A DNA stretch of 57,027 nucleotides from the NCBI GenBank assembly GCA_022796195.1, contig JAAWIE010000006.1, positions 1 through 57,027 of the forward strand, given 5' to 3'. Under the pieces are notes generated by a model. The model made no database searches. It saw only the letters and a list, made by a program, of their open reading frames with translations, and was not told the origin of the DNA. Source of the DNA: Lawsonibacter sp. (GTDB taxonomy: Bacteria > Bacillota > Clostridia > Oscillospirales > Oscillospiraceae). The stretch's first letter is position 1; every line of letters begins with the position of its first letter. A program made the position numbers and the translations under genes. Shown in pieces: positions 42,040 to 49,926 of this stretch.

Positions 42040-42729
42040 ATGTTTCCCGCACTGAATTTTCTCCGTGAGCCCGATTTGCTGGGGATGACAATCCGGGTAC
42101 TGCTGGCCCTGGTGTGCGGCGGAGCCATCGGCATTGAGCGGACGGGCAAGCGCCGGCCAGCCGGCTTCCGCACCCACATTCTCATCTGTTTAGGCGCGGC
42201 CATGACCACCGCTACCAGCCAATATTTGTATATCACCATGCACTACCCAATCAGCGTCAGCCGTATGGGAGCTCAGGTCATCGCCGGAGTCAGCTTCATC
42301 GGTGCGGGAGCCATTATGATGACCAAGTGGCAGCGGGTACGGGGCCTGACCACCGCCGCCGGGCTGTGGGTGGTAGCTATCGTTGGGCTGTGCTGCGGCA
42401 CCGCATTTTATGAAGGAGCAGTCTACGCCACTGTTCTGGTTTTGATTGCGGAAGTGTTTTTCTCCAAGCTGGAGTATCGCCTGCTCCGGGAAACCAAAGA
42501 GGTTACGGTGTACGCTGAGTATGCAAAACCCTCCTGCCTGGAGGATATCGTCTCCCGATGCCACACGCTGGGCGTCAAGGTGGTGGATTTGGAGGTCACG
42601 AAAAAAAGTGATGCAAGCGGAAATTCCTGCGCTGTGCTGTCCCTCCTCTCCCGACAGGGGGCCGGGAAGGGGGAAATCCTTCAGGAGCTGGCCGGCGTGG
42701 ATGGCGTACAGACCGCAGTGGAGGCATAG
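42040..42729 (+). CDS. MgtC/SapB family membrane protein, second of two
   Basis: A 229-residue paralogue of the preceding gene with the same signature (AIGIERTGKRRPAGFRTHI; GVSFIGAGAIMMT; GLTTAAGLWVVAIVGLCCG) and a C-terminal ACT-like domain. The two differ mainly in the ACT-like region, suggesting different signals or a heteromer. Ends at a strong shared terminator. Confidence 0.88.
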   Translation: MFPALNFLREPDLLGMTIRVLLALVCGGAIGIERTGKRRPAGFRTHILICLGAAMTTATSQYLYITMHYPISVSRMGAQVIAGVSFIGAGAIMMTKWQRVRGLTTAAGLWVVAIVGLCCGTAFYEGAVYATVLVLIAEVFFSKLEYRLLRETKEVTVYAEYAKPSCLEDIVSRCHTLGVKVVDLEVTKKSDASGNSCAVLSLLSRQGAGKGEILQELAGVDGVQTAVEA

Positions 42730-42748
42730 CGGCGTTGAGCGGCAAAAA

Positions 42749-42776
42749 AGCGGGGCAGGTAGATACCTGTCCCGCT
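42749..42776. terminator. Bidirectional terminator between the MgtC pair and ribU
   Basis: A 13-bp stem (42749-42761 with 42764-42776), one G-U-type mismatch, loop GA. The minus-strand reading runs into TTTTTT. Confidence 0.85.
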
Positions 42777-42805
42777 TTGGTTAAGGGAGGACTGGAAAAA
42801 TCGGC

Positions 42806-43492
42806 TCAGATAACCCCGGCCAGTACCAGGGCGAAGGTGACAAAGGTAGCTAGCAGGGCCAGGGAAAACAGCAGAAAGCCCAGGTTAAACCTCTTGCTTT
42901 CAGTACTTTGGGAGGGAGGCACTAGCCCGGACTTGCGCAGGGCGGTAACCACGGGCTTGTAAAGCAACAGGGTGGCGGCCATGTTCATGCCTCCCTTGGC
43001 CAAGTTGAAGGGGAGGAACAGAGTGGGAAGCATAGCGGCTACCGTCTCCCGGGGATAGCCCATGTAGATGGGGGTGACCAAGTAGTTCCACAGCAGCATC
43101 ACAATGACCAGGCAGACCACCCCCATACTCAACCCCAGCACAGCGCCGGTTTTCGTGCGCTTTTTCTTGTACACAAAAGAGGCGGTACAGCAGAAGGAAA
43201 CGGTGGCCAGCACATTCATCAAAAAGCCCCAGCCGCCGGTGTGGCTGATAGTGATCATTTCGATGAAAGCTACCACAATGGAGATCATTGCAGCAGCCAG
43301 AGGGCCAAAAGTGAAGCCACCAATACAGATGACTACATCTTTGAAGTCGAAGTCCAGAAACATGACAGAGGGCATCAGTTTGGATACCAGCATAACGATG
43401 TAGGCGACAGCGGTGAGGGTAGCCAGACTGACCATAGTTTTGGTATCCATTTTGGAGCTGGAGGGGGACTGGGTAATGGTGGGTGTGGACAT
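42806..43492 (-). CDS. ribU: ECF transporter substrate-binding (S) component, riboflavin RibU type
   Basis: A 228-residue membrane protein with six helices that fits the RibU S component of energy-coupling factor importers: a DFDFKDVVICIGGFTFGPLAA segment, the EMITISHTGGWGFLMNVLA region near the riboflavin pocket, and NLAKGGMNM. It needs the shared EcfA/EcfA'/EcfT module, not in this window. AAGGAGTG lies 5 bases before the ATG. An FMN riboswitch in the leader shows it is controlled by flavin and supports the substrate call. Confidence 0.92.
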   Translation of the reverse strand: MSTPTITQSPSSSKMDTKTMVSLATLTAVAYIVMLVSKLMPSVMFLDFDFKDVVICIGGFTFGPLAAAMISIVVAFIEMITISHTGGWGFLMNVLATVSFCCTASFVYKKKRTKTGAVLGLSMGVVCLVIVMLLWNYLVTPIYMGYPRETVAAMLPTLFLPFNLAKGGMNMAATLLLYKPVVTALRKSGLVPPSQSTESKRFNLGFLLFSLALLATFVTFALVLAGVI

Positions 43493-43611
43493 AAAAACAC
43501 TCCTTTTTTATATTTGACCGCTGAAAGACCATGTCTTCCAGGTGTCAAAACAAACAAGGAGGTGCGCTTTTGTGCGCCAAAACAGCGCGTGTATTGTTTT
43601 ACACACATCTT

Positions 43612-43777
43612 CTTCCATCCGGACTAGGAAAACCCCGGTATGCGCCAGCGCCGCTGGGAAAACCAGAATCTTCGTCACCGTTGGTCCCGGAGTTTCACCG
43701 GGTCAGCGGACACGTCTCCGTGTCCGGTCGCGGACTATACCGCCAGTGGGGAATTTCACCCCGCCCTGAAGACATCG
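43612..43777 (-). promoter_or_regulatory. FMN riboswitch (RFN element)
   Basis: On the minus strand the conserved core is intact: AGGGCGGGGTGAAATTCCCC, then GGCGGTATAGTCCGCGA, a variable stem, CCGGTGAAACTCCGGGACC, AACGGTGA, and the closing AGTCCGGATGGAAGAAG. The closing helix pairs GATGTCTTC with GAAGAAGAT. It precedes ribU by about 120 bases. Confidence 0.93.
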
Positions 43778-43796
43778 TATTCAGTTGTCTGTTCGC

Positions 43797-43825
43797 ATTA
43801 TACAACAGACCGGGAGAAAATGCAA
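43797..43825 (-). promoter_or_regulatory. Promoter of the FMN riboswitch-ribU transcript
   Basis: On the minus strand TATAAT (43797-43802) lies 17 bases from a weak -35 TTGCAT (43820-43825), placing the start about 12 bases before the riboswitch. Confidence 0.7.
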
Positions 43826-43948
43826 GCCCCAAATAGTACCCCTGGGCAAACTTGTGGACAATTTAAAAAAGTTTGGCTTACCCTCTAGGCAAACGGTAAA
43901 AATTATATTAAAATAGGGTGCAAGAAAAAGAACGGGAGAGTGGTTTTA

Positions 43949-44665
43949 ATGGCACAGCCAAAATATAAACGGGTACTGCTGAAAATCAGCGGCGAGGCTC
44001 TGGCGGGTGAGGCGTCCCGGGGGCTGGACTTTCAGGTAATCGGCAGTGTGTGCGACGTTATCAAACGGTGCGCGGAGGAAGGCGTTGAGGTAGGCGTTGT
44101 GGTAGGCGGCGGCAACTTCTGGCGCGGTTTGAAGGACGGCGGAGACGCGATGGAACGGGTCCGGGCCGACCACATGGGGATGCTGGCCACCGCCATTAAC
44201 GCTTTGGCCGTGGCCGATGTGCTGGAGCAGAAGGGCGTCGAGGTCCGGGTGCAGACGGCCATCGTCATGCAGGCTATGGCCGAGCCGTACATCCGCTCCA
44301 AGGCCATCCGCCACCTGGAGAAGGGCCGGGTGGTCATCTTCGGCTGCGGCACCGGCAACCCCTTCTTTTCAACCGACACCGCAGCCGTCCTCCGGGCTGC
44401 GGAGATTGACGCGGATGTGATTCTTCTGGCAAAAAATATCGACGGAGTGTACTCCGCCGACCCGAAAAAGGACCCAAATGCCAAAAAGTACAGCAAAATC
44501 AGCTACGACGAGGTGCTCGCCAAACATTTGGCCGTGATGGACACCACCGCCACCTCCCTATCCATGGATAACAAGATTCCCGTCCTTCTCTTTGCCCTCA
44601 AGGACCCAGAAAACATCTACCGGGTGGTTATGGGCGAGGAAATCGGGACCATCGTAGATTTTTAA
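43949..44665 (+). CDS. pyrH: UMP kinase
   Basis: PyrH phosphorylates UMP to UDP. The 238-residue protein has the amino-acid-kinase fold motifs [22 protein letters not shown], the [12 protein letters not shown] loop and [17 protein letters not shown] is 8 bases before the ATG at 43949; a GTG at 43940 is too close to it. It begins the pyrH-frr-uppS-cdsA row; rpsB and tsf, which usually precede it, are absent here and ribU stands instead. Confidence 0.96.
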   Translation: MAQPKYKRVLLKISGEALAGEASRGLDFQVIGSVCDVIKRCAEEGVEVGVVVGGGNFWRGLKDGGDAMERVRADHMGMLATAINALAVADVLEQKGVEVRVQTAIVMQAMAEPYIRSKAIRHLEKGRVVIFGCGTGNPFFSTDTAAVLRAAEIDADVILLAKNIDGVYSADPKKDPNAKKYSKISYDEVLAKHLAVMDTTATSLSMDNKIPVLLFALKDPENIYRVVMGEEIGTIVDF

Positions 44666-44701
44666 AAAACGAAAAATGAAGTAAGGAAAGGAAGACACAC
44701 C

Positions 44702-45256
44702 ATGAGCGCAGACATTAAAAGCTATGACGAGAGAATGAAAAAGACCATCGAGGTGGTCAAAAGCAATTTCACCGCTGTCCGGGCGGGCCGGGCCAACGCC
44801 GGTGTGCTGGATCGGATCACAGTGGAATACTATGGCGCCCCCACCCCTCTGAATCAGGTGGCCAATATCAGCTCCCCCGACCCCCGCACCCTGACCATCC
44901 AGCCCTACGATATGTCTCTGCTAAAGGTGATTGAAAAAGCCATTCAGACTTCCGACCTGGGGATTAACCCGCAGAACGATGGCCGCCTGATCCGCTTGTC
45001 CTTCCCTCAGCTCACCGAGGAACGCCGCAAAGACTTGACCAAGCAGGTGCGAAAATACGGCGAGGAGGGCAAAGTAGCTCTGCGCAATATCCGCCGGGAC
45101 GCTATGGACGAGATTAAGAAACTGACCAAAAAGTCTGAACTCACCGAGGACGACCAGAAACAGCTGGAGAAGGAACTGCAAGATTTAACCGACAAACGCT
45201 GCAAAGACATCGACGAACTGACCGCCAAGAAGGAAAAGGAACTCATGGCGGTGTAA
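44702..45256 (+). CDS. frr: Ribosome recycling factor
   Basis: RRF splits post-termination ribosomes together with EF-G. The 184-residue length and motifs RAGRANAGVLDRITVEYYG, SLLKVIEKAIQ, and the C-terminal three-helix bundle (RRKDLTKQVRKYGEEGKVALRNIRRD) are complete. AAGGAAAGGAAG precedes the ATG. It follows pyrH by 36 bases; a stem-loop follows. Confidence 0.97.
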   Translation: MSADIKSYDERMKKTIEVVKSNFTAVRAGRANAGVLDRITVEYYGAPTPLNQVANISSPDPRTLTIQPYDMSLLKVIEKAIQTSDLGINPQNDGRLIRLSFPQLTEERRKDLTKQVRKYGEEGKVALRNIRRDAMDEIKKLTKKSELTEDDQKQLEKELQDLTDKRCKDIDELTAKKEKELMAV

Positions 45257-45341
45257 CCAGATGTTCCCTTCAGGCGGTCTACCGGGAGGCAGAGAACCGA
45301 ATGTATAAAATTATGACCGAAAACCTGGATAAATAAAAATC

Positions 45342-45365
45342 AGGCCCCCTACTCAGGGGGCCTTT
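45342..45365 (+). terminator. Stem-loop between frr and uppS
   Basis: A perfect 9-bp stem (AGGCCCCCT with AGGGGGCCT, loop ACTC) followed by only TT; probably a partial terminator within the cluster. Confidence 0.65.
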
Positions 45366-45404
45366 GAATGAATCTAACGATCATCCCAAAAAGGAGCGAC
45401 CCGA

Positions 45405-46154
45405 ATGGCTTTTTTCTCCAAAAAAACCGAATCAGTTCCGACTGAGGTGGATTTCTCCCGTCTGCCCAAACACATCGCCATCATCATGGACGGCAACGGG
45501 CGTTGGGCGAAAAAACGGAGCCGGCCCAGAACCGTGGGCCACGCGGCGGGGGCGGAGAATTTCCGTACCATCGCCACCTACTGCAAGGAGATCGGCATTG
45601 ATTACCTTACCGTTTACGCCTTTTCTACCGAAAACTGGAAACGTCCGGCGGACGAGGTGGGAGCCATCATGGGGCTGCTGAAAAAGTATCTGCTAGAGGC
45701 CATCGGGCAGATGGAACGGGACCGGGTGAAAATGGAATTTTTTGGGGATTTGTCCCTTCTGGCCCCAGAACTGCGGGAACTGTGTGAACGCACGCGGGAG
45801 ATTTCCCGGCACTATGAGGGCTGTCAAGTAAATATCTGCCTCAATTACGGGGGGCGGGACGAGCTTGTCCGTGCGGCTCAGGCGTTTGCACAAGACTGCA
45901 TCGACGGCAGGGCCGACCCCAACCACCTGAGCCAGGAACAGTTTGGCGGCTATCTGTTCTCCAAGGGAATTCCCGACCCTGACCTTGTCATCCGGCCCAG
46001 CGGAGAACTGCGGCTGTCCAACTTCCTGCTGTGGCAGTCCGCCTATGCAGAGTTCTATTTCACCGATGTGTTGTGGCCCGACTTCTCCAAAGAGGAGCTG
46101 CATCGGGCAATCGCGTCCTATCAGAACCGGAACCGCCGGTTTGGAGGTGTATAA
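45405..46154 (+). CDS. uppS: Isoprenyl transferase (undecaprenyl diphosphate synthase)
   Basis: Builds the C55 lipid carrier for cell-wall synthesis from FPP and IPP. The 249-residue protein has the catalytic Asp in IIMDGNGRWA (about residue 26), TVYAFSTENWKRP, and the C-terminal IRPSGELRLSNFLLWQ and YAEFYFTDVLWPDF motifs. AAGGAG lies 9 bases before the ATG. Its final codons contain the GGAGG used by cdsA. Confidence 0.96.
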   Translation: MAFFSKKTESVPTEVDFSRLPKHIAIIMDGNGRWAKKRSRPRTVGHAAGAENFRTIATYCKEIGIDYLTVYAFSTENWKRPADEVGAIMGLLKKYLLEAIGQMERDRVKMEFFGDLSLLAPELRELCERTREISRHYEGCQVNICLNYGGRDELVRAAQAFAQDCIDGRADPNHLSQEQFGGYLFSKGIPDPDLVIRPSGELRLSNFLLWQSAYAEFYFTDVLWPDFSKEELHRAIASYQNRNRRFGGV

Positions 46155-46155
46155 G

Positions 46156-46974
46156 TTGGCAACACGGATTATCGTGGGTCTGGCTTTAGGTCCGGCCTTT
46201 CTTGCGGCGCTCTTTTTTCTGCCTCCCCTCCCGCTTGCGGTTGTGGTGGCCTTTATCGCGGGAATGGCCTCTTTTGAGCTGCTGCGGGCCACAAAAGCGG
46301 CCCCCTTCCGCAGTATGTACATCTTTACCGCAGCGGCGGCGGCTGTAATCCCGCTGGGCCATGGCCTTGGCTTTGGCAGCTGGACTACTCGGGCAGTGGC
46401 ACTGCTGTTGATGGCGGCGTTGTTCCTCCCCGCGCTGGGCCGGTATGGCACCGCAGATGAAATCAAATTTGAGCAAATCATGGCGTGCCTCTTCGGCGGC
46501 GTGGGGGTCCCCCTGTTTCTATCCGCCTTAATCCAGCTCAAGCACTTTGAACATGGACCATTCTTGGTTCTGCTTCCTGTGATCTGCGCCTTTACCACCG
46601 ATATTGGGGCCTATTTTGCCGGGGTTTTCCTGGGAAAGCACCGTGGCATTACCCAAGTCAGCCCGAACAAGTCGCTGGAAGGCTACATCGGCGGCATCCT
46701 GTCCGGGTGTCTGTTCATGCTGGTCTATGGGCTGCTGGTGCAAACGATTGGCGGGCTGGAGGTCAAGCTGCCAGTCATGGCCCTCTATGGCCTGCTGGGC
46801 AGCACCGTGACGGAATTGGGCGACCTGTCCTTTTCCCTCATCAAGCGTCAGCATGGCGTAAAGGATTACGGCACCCTGCTCCCCGGCCACGGAGGCATGA
46901 TGGACCGCTTCGACTCCACAACCTTCGCCGCGCCAATGCTCCTGCTGCTGGTGGAGATTCTGCCTGCATTTTAA
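46156..46974 (+). CDS. cdsA: Phosphatidate cytidylyltransferase
   Basis: Makes CDP-diacylglycerol for phospholipids. The 272-residue, roughly eight-helix protein ends with the CdsA signature SLIKRQHGVKDYGTLLPGHG followed by GMMDR. The start is TTG at 46156, one base after the uppS stop, with GGAGG 8 bases upstream; no ATG in frame gives the first helix. Confidence 0.94.
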   Translation: MATRIIVGLALGPAFLAALFFLPPLPLAVVVAFIAGMASFELLRATKAAPFRSMYIFTAAAAAVIPLGHGLGFGSWTTRAVALLLMAALFLPALGRYGTADEIKFEQIMACLFGGVGVPLFLSALIQLKHFEHGPFLVLLPVICAFTTDIGAYFAGVFLGKHRGITQVSPNKSLEGYIGGILSGCLFMLVYGLLVQTIGGLEVKLPVMALYGLLGSTVTELGDLSFSLIKRQHGVKDYGTLLPGHGGMMDRFDSTTFAAPMLLLLVEILPAF

Positions 46975-47053
46975 ATCTACGCCCCGCCGCTGCGGCAAAA
47001 AAGCTCTTTGGGGAAGGAACCTCGGCCCTGCGGGGGACGCAGGGAGTTTCCGG

Positions 47054-47320
47054 TTACGCCTGTTCCAGCGCGAAAAGTACCTCTTGACGAATGGAAAGTC
47101 CAAAGAGATAATAGGCATGGACATACTGGGCAAGATAGTCGGCGAAGACCTCTTCCAAGTCGCTTGCCTCCGCCCTTCCCAGCTGCGCTTCCAGGTGTTT
47201 CAGGCGGGTGTTGTAACGCTTTTCCGCATCCCGGAACTCGGGAAGCCGGTTGCAGAACGTGTAGATCTGTTCCGGAATATAGGGATTGTCGAGGAATAAT
47301 GTCTTTATCATTTCATTCAT
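47054..47320 (-). CDS. Small unknown protein (88 residues)
   Basis: Not recognised with confidence; it vaguely resembles small helical Firmicute proteins of the DUF6809 kind. It is predicted soluble and helical, with no cysteines of note beyond one. AAGGAG lies 10 bases before the ATG. It stands on the opposite strand inside the otherwise conserved cdsA-dxr row, divergent from the broken XRE gene, so both were probably inserted together. Confidence 0.6.
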   Translation of the reverse strand: MNEMIKTLFLDNPYIPEQIYTFCNRLPEFRDAEKRYNTRLKHLEAQLGRAEASDLEEVFADYLAQYVHAYYLFGLSIRQEVLFALEQA

Positions 47321-47374
47321 GGAAAGCAGCTCCTTTATGGTCTTTAAGGTCGTGTCAAGTTCTTTGGAGGAATT

Positions 47375-47585
47375 ATGGCAACTTTTGGCGAACGTGTAAA
47401 AGTATTACGCAAAGAGCGCGGTTTGAAGCAGAGAGATGGCTGAACTTCTAGGTTTGAATGTGCGCAGTTATCAATATTATGAGTACAATGAGGGTTATCC
47501 TGAAGTTCCCGGTCTGCTTTTCCTAGCTGACTACTTTGGGGTCAGCTTGGATTATCTGATGGGACGGAAAGACGAGCGCGTGTAG
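47375..47585 (+). pseudogene. XRE-type HTH regulator with a frameshift
   Basis: The ATG at 47375 (GGAGG 4 bases upstream) gives MATFGERVKVLRKERGLKQR and then hits TGA; one frame over, the sequence continues as MAELLGLNVRSYQYYEYN... to DYLMGRKDERV and TAG at 47585. The break is in the AGAGAGA stretch near 47431-47438. The repaired protein would be about 69 residues, a single helix-turn-helix of the Cro/CI type. It is either truncated, damaged, or misread. Confidence 0.72.
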
Positions 47586-47625
47586 GGACGGCCTATGGCC
47601 GACCCGGACGGAAAGGAAAACATCT

Positions 47626-48762
47626 ATGAGCAGAAAAATTACGGTACTAGGTTCCACCGGTTCCATTGGGCGGCAATCATTAGATGTGATTGCCGCCTGC
47701 GGCATGGAGGCGGCGGCGTTAGCGGCCAACTCCAACGCAAAGCGGATGGAGGAACAGGCCCGGCAGTTCAAACCCTCCATCGCCGCACTGGCGGACGAGA
47801 AAGCCGCCGCTGACCTGCGGGTGCGGCTGGCAGACACTAATGTCCATGTGCTGAGCGGGCTGGAAGGGGTTTTGGAAGCCGCAACCATCCCCAGTGCAGA
47901 CACAGCCATCGCCGCCCTGGTCGGTATGGCGGGCCTACGGCCCACGCTGGCCTCTGTCCGGGAAGGGAAACGGGTTTGCCTTGCCAACAAAGAGACGCTG
48001 GTTTGCGCCGGCCCGCTGGTACTGGAAGAAGCCAAGGACTACGGCGCTAAAATTTACCCTGTGGACTCTGAACATTCTGCGTTGTTCCAGTGTCTGGAGG
48101 CCAACCGGGACCGGGGCGAGGTCAAGCGGCTGATTCTCACCTGTTCCGGAGGACCCTTTTACGGAAGAAAACGGGATGAGCTGACCGGCATAACCGTCGA
48201 GGACGCCCTCAAACACCCGAACTGGTCCATGGGGGCGAAGATTACTGTGGACTCCGCTACCTTGATGAACAAAGGGCTGGAGGTCATCGAGGCTATGCAC
48301 CTGTACCGCATGCCCGCGGAAAAAATTTCGGTGGTAATCCATCGCGAGAGTATGATCCACTCCTTCGTGGAATACTGTGATAATGCCATACTGGCCCAAC
48401 TGGGGGCGCCGGACATGCGCCTGCCCATCCAGTACGCCCTGACCTACCCCAAACGGATTCCAGGCCCCTCCGCCCCCTTGGATTTGTGGAACTGCGGCCC
48501 CCTCACCTTTGGAAGCCCCGACCTGGATACGTTCCCCTGTTTGGCCCTGGCTCTGGAGGCGGCAAAAACCGGCGGTACCGCCGGGGCCATCCTCAACGGG
48601 GCCAACGAGGCGGCGGTGGGGCTCTTCCTAGCCGGAACAATCGGCTTCCTGGATATTCCCGCCAAGGTGGAACAGGCTTTGGCCCAGGTGAAGGCAGTGC
48701 AGGAACCGTCTATGCAGGACATTCTGGAGGCAGATGCCGCCGCCCGGGCTGTCGTCGGCTGA
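47626..48762 (+). CDS. dxr: 1-deoxy-D-xylulose 5-phosphate reductoisomerase
   Basis: Second step of the MEP isoprenoid pathway: DXP to MEP with NADPH. The 378-residue protein has the nucleotide motif GSTGSIGRQSLDV (residues ~7-19), LANKETLVCAG, the metal and substrate residues in PVDSEHSALFQCL, and SATLMNKGLEVIEA. AAAGGAAAA lies before the ATG. With ispG it supplies two MEP-pathway enzymes in one cluster, feeding uppS. Confidence 0.96.
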   Translation: MSRKITVLGSTGSIGRQSLDVIAACGMEAAALAANSNAKRMEEQARQFKPSIAALADEKAAADLRVRLADTNVHVLSGLEGVLEAATIPSADTAIAALVGMAGLRPTLASVREGKRVCLANKETLVCAGPLVLEEAKDYGAKIYPVDSEHSALFQCLEANRDRGEVKRLILTCSGGPFYGRKRDELTGITVEDALKHPNWSMGAKITVDSATLMNKGLEVIEAMHLYRMPAEKISVVIHRESMIHSFVEYCDNAILAQLGAPDMRLPIQYALTYPKRIPGPSAPLDLWNCGPLTFGSPDLDTFPCLALALEAAKTGGTAGAILNGANEAAVGLFLAGTIGFLDIPAKVEQALAQVKAVQEPSMQDILEADAAARAVVG

Positions 48763-48847
48763 CACATCCTGTGCGCCCATACAACCGGGTGAATAACCGG
48801 CAGGCGGACCACGCCCGCCCCTACAAACGCATTTCTGGAGGCACTCT

Positions 48848-49912
48848 ATGCTCTACATCATCGTTTCGATTTTGATTTTCGGTATTCTGGTGGCCACCCA
48901 CGAGCTGGGCCACTTCGCCACCGCAAAGCTGCTGGGGGTGAAGGTAAACGAGTTTGCTGTGGGCATGGGACCGGCTCTGTTTAAGCGCCAAAAAGGGGAA
49001 ACCCTGTACAGCCTGCGCCTTCTGCCCATTGGAGGCTTCTGCGCCATGGAGGGGGAAGACGACGACTCGGCCGACCCTCGGGCGTTCGGGCGGGCAGTAT
49101 GGTGGAAAAAAACCATCATTCTGTGCGCCGGAGCCTCCATGAATTTCCTCACCGGATTGCTAATCTTGGTGATCCTCTTTTCCCCCGCCGCCGGATTCCG
49201 GACGGAGTTCTATGGCGGACCCATTGAGGGCTACGGCACCGAAGACTGCGGACTCCTGGCCGGCGACCAATTCTTGTCGGTAGACGGCCACAAGGTACTG
49301 ATCTATGGCAACGCCCGTTTCTTTCTCGACCGGGCAGGTGAAACGCTGGACTTTGTGGTAAGACGGGATGGTCAGGTGGTGGAACTGAAGAATGTTCATC
49401 TGCCCTATCAGGAACGTACCGACGAAAACGGGAATTTTACCCGTCTGCGTGGGGTGACCCTGCACTCCGTCGGAGAAGCTGCGGACTTCTTGGGAAAGCT
49501 GGACTACGCCTGGAAGACAGCTCTCGACCTTGTGCGCACAGCATGGATCAGTTTGGGCGATCTGGTAACCGGCGCGGTTGGCCTGCGGGACCTGTCCGGG
49601 CCGGTTGGGATTGTGAACATGATGGGTGAGGTGGGCAGTCACTCCCCCACGCTCTACGACGCGGCTTGGAATTTAGGCTATCTGGCCGCGCTCATCGCCG
49701 TGAATCTGGCCGTGATGAATCTGCTCCCCCTGCCTGCCCTGGACGGGGGACGGGTGTTTTTCCTGCTGCTCAACGGTCTGCTTTATACCCTGTTCCGGCG
49801 GAAAATTGACCCGAAGTATGAGGGATATGTCCATTTAGCTGGACTGGCCGCGCTGATGTGCCTGATGCTGGTGGTTACCCTCAGTGATGTTGGAAAACTA
49901 TTTGGCAAATAG
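48848..49912 (+). CDS. rseP: Site-2 intramembrane metalloprotease RseP/RasP
   Basis: A 354-residue membrane protease with HELGH at residues 18-22 in the first helix, a central PDZ domain (DCGLLAGDQFLSVDGHKV), and the C-terminal metal-site motif NLLPLPALDGGRV. In Firmicutes it cleaves anti-sigma factors and signal-peptide remnants. It is a candidate for the second cut of the anti-sigma factor at 13.8 kb (inference). GGAGG lies 7 bases before the ATG. Confidence 0.95.
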   Translation: MLYIIVSILIFGILVATHELGHFATAKLLGVKVNEFAVGMGPALFKRQKGETLYSLRLLPIGGFCAMEGEDDDSADPRAFGRAVWWKKTIILCAGASMNFLTGLLILVILFSPAAGFRTEFYGGPIEGYGTEDCGLLAGDQFLSVDGHKVLIYGNARFFLDRAGETLDFVVRRDGQVVELKNVHLPYQERTDENGNFTRLRGVTLHSVGEAADFLGKLDYAWKTALDLVRTAWISLGDLVTGAVGLRDLSGPVGIVNMMGEVGSHSPTLYDAAWNLGYLAALIAVNLAVMNLLPLPALDGGRVFFLLLNGLLYTLFRRKIDPKYEGYVHLAGLAALMCLMLVVTLSDVGKLFGK

Positions 49913-49926
49913 AAGGAAGCAAGACT

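Noticed and set aside
43840-43935. A sigma-A promoter for pyrH
   Set aside because: An AT-rich stretch with TTAAAAT is present, but no -35 at 16-18 bases; left uncalled.
46985-47045. A terminator for cdsA
   Set aside because: GCCG/CGGC and CCCTGCG/CGCAGGG hairpins exist but neither is followed by T residues on either strand.
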